Origin: a virus
DNA length: 32,240 nt
IMG/VR virus record: IMGVR_UViG_3300020185_000161
Location: 1 to 32,240 of that record
Direction: 5' to 3' (one strand)
Part shown: positions 29,543 through 32,240 of the stretch, piece by piece
How the letters are laid out: every line of letters starts with the position of its first letter
How positions within the stretch are numbered: the first letter of the stretch is position 1
Made by a program: the position numbers and the translations under genes
The notes under the pieces: model-generated
The model's input: the letters and a program-made list of their open reading frames with translations, nothing else
Told to the model about the DNA's origin: nothing
The model's database searches: none

Positions 29543-30197
29543 GAAATTATTCAACCACACTCTGGTTGATTTTCAAGAGATGGAAACCGAGACGATTGGC
29601 GGCAAACGCCACTATGTGACGCCAGAAGGTGACAGGCTAAAATCTGTCACCTCAATTCTTTCTGAGGCTTTGGATAACTCAGCCTTATTGAGGTGGAAAG
29701 CCAGAGTGGGCGAAGAAGAAGCCAGCAAGGTGTCCACACAAGCGGCGAGAAGAGGGACTGCAGTCCATAATATTGCAGAGCGATATGTCCTTAACCAAAA
29801 TGATATTTACAAAGGCGAGATGCCATTCAATGTAGGATCTTTCCAACCCATCAAGAAAATATTGGACGAACATGTCAACAACGTGTTGGGTGTAGAAATT
29901 CCACTCTATGATACCACACTCGGTTGCGCTGGCAGAACAGATCTGGTAGCTGAATATAATGGCGTCGCGTCTATCATCGACTATAAGACCTCTAAGAAAA
30001 TTAAACCAGAGGCGTGGATTGAATCTTATTTTTTACAATCAACCATCTATTCAATGATGTTCCAGAAGACTTTCGGAATCGAAATACCACAAATCGCGAT
30101 CATTATCACAGTAGATCATGAACCAGACGCACAAATATTTGTGCGTAATAGATCGCAATATGTCAAGAAATGTTTAGATATTTTAATAAAAAAATAA
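29514..30197 (+). CDS. PD-(D/E)XK exonuclease, MGME1-like
   Basis: The 227-residue protein starts at the ATG at 29514, 29 bases inside the spanin gene. RRGTAVHNIAERY supplies the RecB-type N-terminal His/Glu motif, CAGRTDLVAEY the metal-binding Asp, IIDYKTSKK the D-x-K core and YFLQSTIYSMMF the conserved Gln-Tyr helix. The layout matches the MGME1-like nuclease family common in marine T4-like phages. It probably trims single-stranded or recombination DNA ends, perhaps with the AAA+ ATPase further on. Confidence 0.85.
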   Translation: MNDQSQARNKKLFNHTLVDFQEMETETIGGKRHYVTPEGDRLKSVTSILSEALDNSALLRWKARVGEEEASKVSTQAARRGTAVHNIAERYVLNQNDIYKGEMPFNVGSFQPIKKILDEHVNNVLGVEIPLYDTTLGCAGRTDLVAEYNGVASIIDYKTSKKIKPEAWIESYFLQSTIYSMMFQKTFGIEIPQIAIIITVDHEPDAQIFVRNRSQYVKKCLDILIKK

Positions 30198-30205
30198 AAT
30201 AAAGG

Positions 30206-30234
30206 TTGATTTTATTCCAAAACAACGCTATACT
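30206..30234 (+). promoter_or_regulatory. Family promoter
   Basis: TTGATT (30206-30211), 17 bases, TATACT (30229-30234), with the TATACTACAGTATA dyad and TTGATAAGG leader. It is the only copy with T in place of C in the -35 hexamer. Confidence 0.85.
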
Positions 30235-30264
30235 ACAGTATAACTTGATAAGGAATGAATGGAC

Positions 30265-30417
30265 ATGACTATTACATACTATACTACTGACACTAAAGGA
30301 TACACCATCGAAAAGAAAATCAACGTTGCTGATGGAGATAATGTATTCTCTTTGATCCAATCTATACGCGCGAAACGCGGAATTATCGGCGCGCCGACCA
30401 TACATGCGGGAAAATAA
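30265..30417 (+). CDS. Small single-gene-unit hypothetical protein (50 aa)
   Basis: From the ATG at 30265 (AAGG 11 bases upstream, the same spacing as its sister promoters; ATG 30259 is the alternative) this ORF encodes MTITYYTTDTKGYTIEKK..., ending IGAPTIHAGK at TAA 30415-30417. It has its own promoter and is followed by another before the next gene, so it is a monocistronic early unit. Beta strand then helix predicted; no family recognised. Confidence 0.6.
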   Translation: MTITYYTTDTKGYTIEKKINVADGDNVFSLIQSIRAKRGIIGAPTIHAGK

Positions 30418-30445
30418 TTAATTTACTTATTCTTACAATTAAGTG

Positions 30446-30474
30446 TTGACTTTATATCAAAACAACGCTATACT
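30446..30474 (+). promoter_or_regulatory. Family promoter for the AAA+ ATPase
   Basis: TTGACT (30446-30451), 17 bases, TATACT (30469-30474), full TATACTACAGTATA dyad, TATCAA and TTGATA flanks, and AAGGAATAGATGAA before the ATG at 30504. This copy is closest to the family consensus. Confidence 0.9.
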
Positions 30475-30503
30475 ACAGTATAACTTGATAAGGAATAGAT
30501 GAA

Positions 30504-31361
30504 ATGTCCGTAAGAACTACTTCACCGAAGAAAGTAAGAATGTCGAAAGCCGATCGGATGGCGTCCGTGAAGGTGCAGTATAACACAGAAGAGCCAACAG
30601 AAACTCTGGCTGAAATCGATACTAGAATTTCAGAGCGTTTTGAGATCCTAGAGTTGCTCACTAAGTCAGCAATCAGTGGCGAATCTCGCGCGCTTATCGT
30701 GAGTGGTCCGGCTGGATTGGGTAAATCCTATTCTGTTGAGAGCGCTCTCGCTGAGTGGGATCCGGCGGAAGATAATCACACTATCGTGAAAGGTTATGTT
30801 CGCGCTACTGGTATTTACAAGCTGTTGTATCAGTACAAAGACAAAGGCCAGGTAATCGTGTTTGATGATGCTGATTCTGTTTTCTTTGATGACGTGTCCC
30901 TCAATATCCTGAAAGCTGTCTGTGATACGACTGAAAAGCGCCGCGTTTCATGGATGTCCGAGGGCAAGCTGGTTGACGAAGAGTCAGCTGAATTGATTCC
31001 ACGTAACTTTGAATTCAATGGTACAATTATCTTCATTACTAACTATGATTTTGATGCTATGATTGACCGCGGTCATAAGTTAGCCCCACACCTACAGGCG
31101 CTTGTTTCGCGTAGCCACTATATCGATTTGGCGCTGAAGACACGCACTGACTACCTAGTACGAATTCGTCAGGTGGTTGCGCAAGGATTGCTTGACAATC
31201 TGACTGCACCACAGAAGAATGATGTGCTTCAGTATATCGAAATAAATAATCATAAACTACGCGAGTTGTCGCTTCGTATGGTACTCAAGCTAGGGTCTTT
31301 GCGGTCTTCAGCTGGCGCGGACGGTTGGGTGAGAATGGCGAATGTCACTTGCTGCAGGTAA
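30504..31361 (+). CDS. AAA+ ATPase
   Basis: The protein has 285 residues. SGPAGLGKSYSVES (67-80) is Walker A, QVIVFDDADSVFFDD (116-130) Walker B, and TIIFITNYDFD the sensor 1 Asn. An Arg-containing helix (ALVSRSHYIDLAL) follows as in AAA+ proteins. The first 30 residues are basic and flexible. I recall related ATPases in marine T4-like phages without a settled role; helicase loader, recombination mediator or chaperone are possible. It is a monocistronic unit with a consensus family promoter. Confidence 0.85.
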   Translation: MSVRTTSPKKVRMSKADRMASVKVQYNTEEPTETLAEIDTRISERFEILELLTKSAISGESRALIVSGPAGLGKSYSVESALAEWDPAEDNHTIVKGYVRATGIYKLLYQYKDKGQVIVFDDADSVFFDDVSLNILKAVCDTTEKRRVSWMSEGKLVDEESAELIPRNFEFNGTIIFITNYDFDAMIDRGHKLAPHLQALVSRSHYIDLALKTRTDYLVRIRQVVAQGLLDNLTAPQKNDVLQYIEINNHKLRELSLRMVLKLGSLRSSAGADGWVRMANVTCCR

Positions 31362-31384
31362 TTAGCTGTTAATATCCAGGTCAT

Positions 31385-31410
31385 AAAATATTATTATTAT
31401 TATTATTATA
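31385..31410 (+). repeat. ATT trinucleotide microsatellite
   Basis: About seven ATT units in the 68-base gap between the ATPase and the next gene. No promoter of the family type is present here; the tract is simply AT-rich upstream sequence. Confidence 0.8.
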
Positions 31411-31429
31411 GAAAGTTATAGGTTCTAAG

Positions 31430-31702
31430 ATGACAAACAAATATTACGAACTAGATAAAAGCTTCATGTGTAATACTGAGCCGTATACATGGAGTGATGA
31501 CGCTGTACTAACGATATTTAAGGAGTCGGGACACGATACTAGCAGCTGGGATAAGATTAAATATTACAAGATCGATAACTACCGTCCTAGTTGGAATGTC
31601 ACCCATAAGGATGGAGGGACAAGCATTGGTCACATCACTGTGGTTAAGTCTGCTGATGGGAATTATAATTATCACGGAACACATTTTTATAAAAATTATT
31701 AA
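31430..31702 (+). CDS. Hypothetical protein
   Basis: The protein has 90 residues, probably alpha/beta, with many aromatics (YYELDKSFMCNTEPYTW, WDKIKYYKIDNYRPSWN, NYNYHGTHFYKNY). It has a single Cys and no recognised motif. The gap of 68 bases before it contains AGAAAG and an ATT repeat. It may be read through from the ATPase promoter. Confidence 0.6.
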   Translation: MTNKYYELDKSFMCNTEPYTWSDDAVLTIFKESGHDTSSWDKIKYYKIDNYRPSWNVTHKDGGTSIGHITVVKSADGNYNYHGTHFYKNY

Positions 31703-31708
31703 TAAGTG

Positions 31709-31737
31709 TTGACTTTAAACTAGAATAGCGCTATACT
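31709..31737 (+). promoter_or_regulatory. Family promoter for the pentapeptide-repeat gene
   Basis: TTGACT (31709-31714), 17 bases, TATACT (31732-31737), dyad TATAC-tactt-GTATA, and AAAAGGAATAGATTAA before the ATG at 31771. The spacer diverges from the others (tagaatagc) although the ends are conserved. Confidence 0.87.
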
Positions 31738-31770
31738 ACTTGTATAACTTAAAAAAAAGGAATAGATTAA

Positions 31771-32240
31771 ATGTCTAACTCAATCGATAATAAAACACTA
31801 AGAGGCGCTAACCTAGAAGGCACTGACCTAGAAGGCGCTAATCTATATAACGCTGATCTAAGAGGCGCTTATCTAAAAGACGCTGATCTATATAACGCTA
31901 ACCTAACAAAAGCTAACCTAAAAGGCGCTACCCTAACAAACGCTGATCTATCAAAAGCTAACCTAGTAGGCGCTTGTCTATATAACGCTAACCTAAGAGA
32001 CGCTAACCTAAAAGGCGCTAACCTAGTAGGCGCTAATCTAACAGGCGCTTGTCTATATAACGCTAACCTAAAAGGCGCTAATCTATATAACGCTGATCTA
32101 AGAGGCGCTTATCTATATAACGCTAACCTAGAAGGCACTGACCTAGAAGGCGCTAATCTATATAACGCTAATCTATATAACGCTAACCTAGAAGGCGCTA
32201 ATCTATATAACGCTAACCTATCAAACGCTAACCTAGAAGG
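31771..32240 (+). CDS. Pentapeptide-repeat protein, 3' end outside window
   Basis: After MSNSIDNKT the frame is open to the end of the window with about 30 consecutive A(N/D/Y)L-x-x pentapeptides ([20 protein letters not shown] type). This sequence folds as a right-handed quadrilateral beta-helix. Some members mimic double-stranded DNA and inhibit gyrase; most have no known role. The DNA units are 15 bases and often identical (for example ggcgctaacctagaa), so the array has expanded recently. Own family promoter and AAGGAA site. Function cannot be inferred further without the end of the gene. Confidence 0.9.
   Translation, partial: MSNSIDNKTLRGANLEGTDLEGANLYNADLRGAYLKDADLYNANLTKANLKGATLTNADLSKANLVGACLYNANLRDANLKGANLVGANLTGACLYNANLKGANLYNADLRGAYLYNANLEGTDLEGANLYNANLYNANLEGANLYNANLSNANLE
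31796..32240 (+). repeat. 15-base codon-phased tandem array
   Basis: About 30 units related to gcgctaacctagaag vary mainly at codons 1, 2 and 5 of each pentapeptide. Longer units of several pentapeptides recur almost unchanged (compare 31810-31850 with 32130-32170), which suggests block duplication. Confidence 0.9.

Noticed and set aside
31385-31410. ATT microsatellite as a regulatory element
   Set aside because: It is short and lies in an AT-rich gap with no accompanying motif; nothing links it to expression.

Overview
The window is a stretch of a tailed-phage genome from the T4-like (contractile-tail myovirus) superfamily, most like the marine members. Every supported gene is on the + strand. 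The assignment rests on a T4 gp61-type primase, T4 RNase H-type FEN nuclease, NrdA/NrdB, ThyX in place of the T4 thymidylate synthase, PhoH, a ClpP-like protease, an MGME1-like exonuclease, a long S74-chaperoned tail fibre, and TATAAATA boxes of the T4 late type. A Gram-negative host is implied by an Rz/Rz1-type spanin pair, a predicted lipoprotein protease, an outer-membrane-like secreted protein and a heptose pathway. I cannot name the host: no photosynthesis gene or other host-specific marker is present.

Layout. (1) 1-8574: late structural block. Several small proteins begin with a similar Y..F(I/M) leader that resembles the T4 capsid-targeting sequence. Then come a duplicated Ig-like adhesin domain, a 1656-residue fibre built from about 13 near-identical repeats, and two more virion-type proteins. 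(2) 8590-11686: conserved small proteins, primase, ThyX and a Sel1-like protein. (3) 11693-16217: nrdA, a late-promoter structural gene, an unexplained GNRA-hairpin/frameshifted segment, nrdB and a GIY-YIG-like nuclease. (4) 16281-18764: small membrane protein, ClpP-like protease, methyltransferase, glutaredoxin and an SH3-fold protein. (5) 18764-22368: a compact sugar cassette with a nucleotidyltransferase, GmhB-like phosphatase, GT-B glycosyltransferase, HddA-type heptose kinase and GmhA-type isomerase. Together these could convert sedoheptulose-7-phosphate to an NDP-heptose and transfer it. (6) 22451-25679: RNase H, PhoH and small conserved proteins. (7) 25696-32240: accessory region with a secreted beta-rich protein, a signal-peptide HtrA/DegP-like protease, spanins, exonuclease, AAA+ ATPase, several short or broken ORFs and a pentapeptide-repeat protein that runs off the end.

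Regulation. Nine near-identical sigma70-type promoters (TTGACT/TTGATT, exactly 17 bp, TATACT/TATAAT), plus a more divergent tenth (TTGCCT-17-TATAAT), each sit just before a gene or short operon. Most of the nine carry an inverted repeat over the -10 and start site and continue into a shared short leader with AAGGA. TATAAATA late boxes precede structural genes, the GIY-YIG gene and, in tandem with an early-type promoter, the gene at 22451. Most genes overlap or nearly abut (ATGA, TGATG), indicating translational coupling.

The most notable system is the phage-borne heptose activation and transfer cassette, together with several predicted envelope proteins (HtrA-like lipoprotein, outer-membrane-like protein, spanins). 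Whether the sugar goes onto host LPS, phage DNA or virion protein cannot be decided from this sequence.
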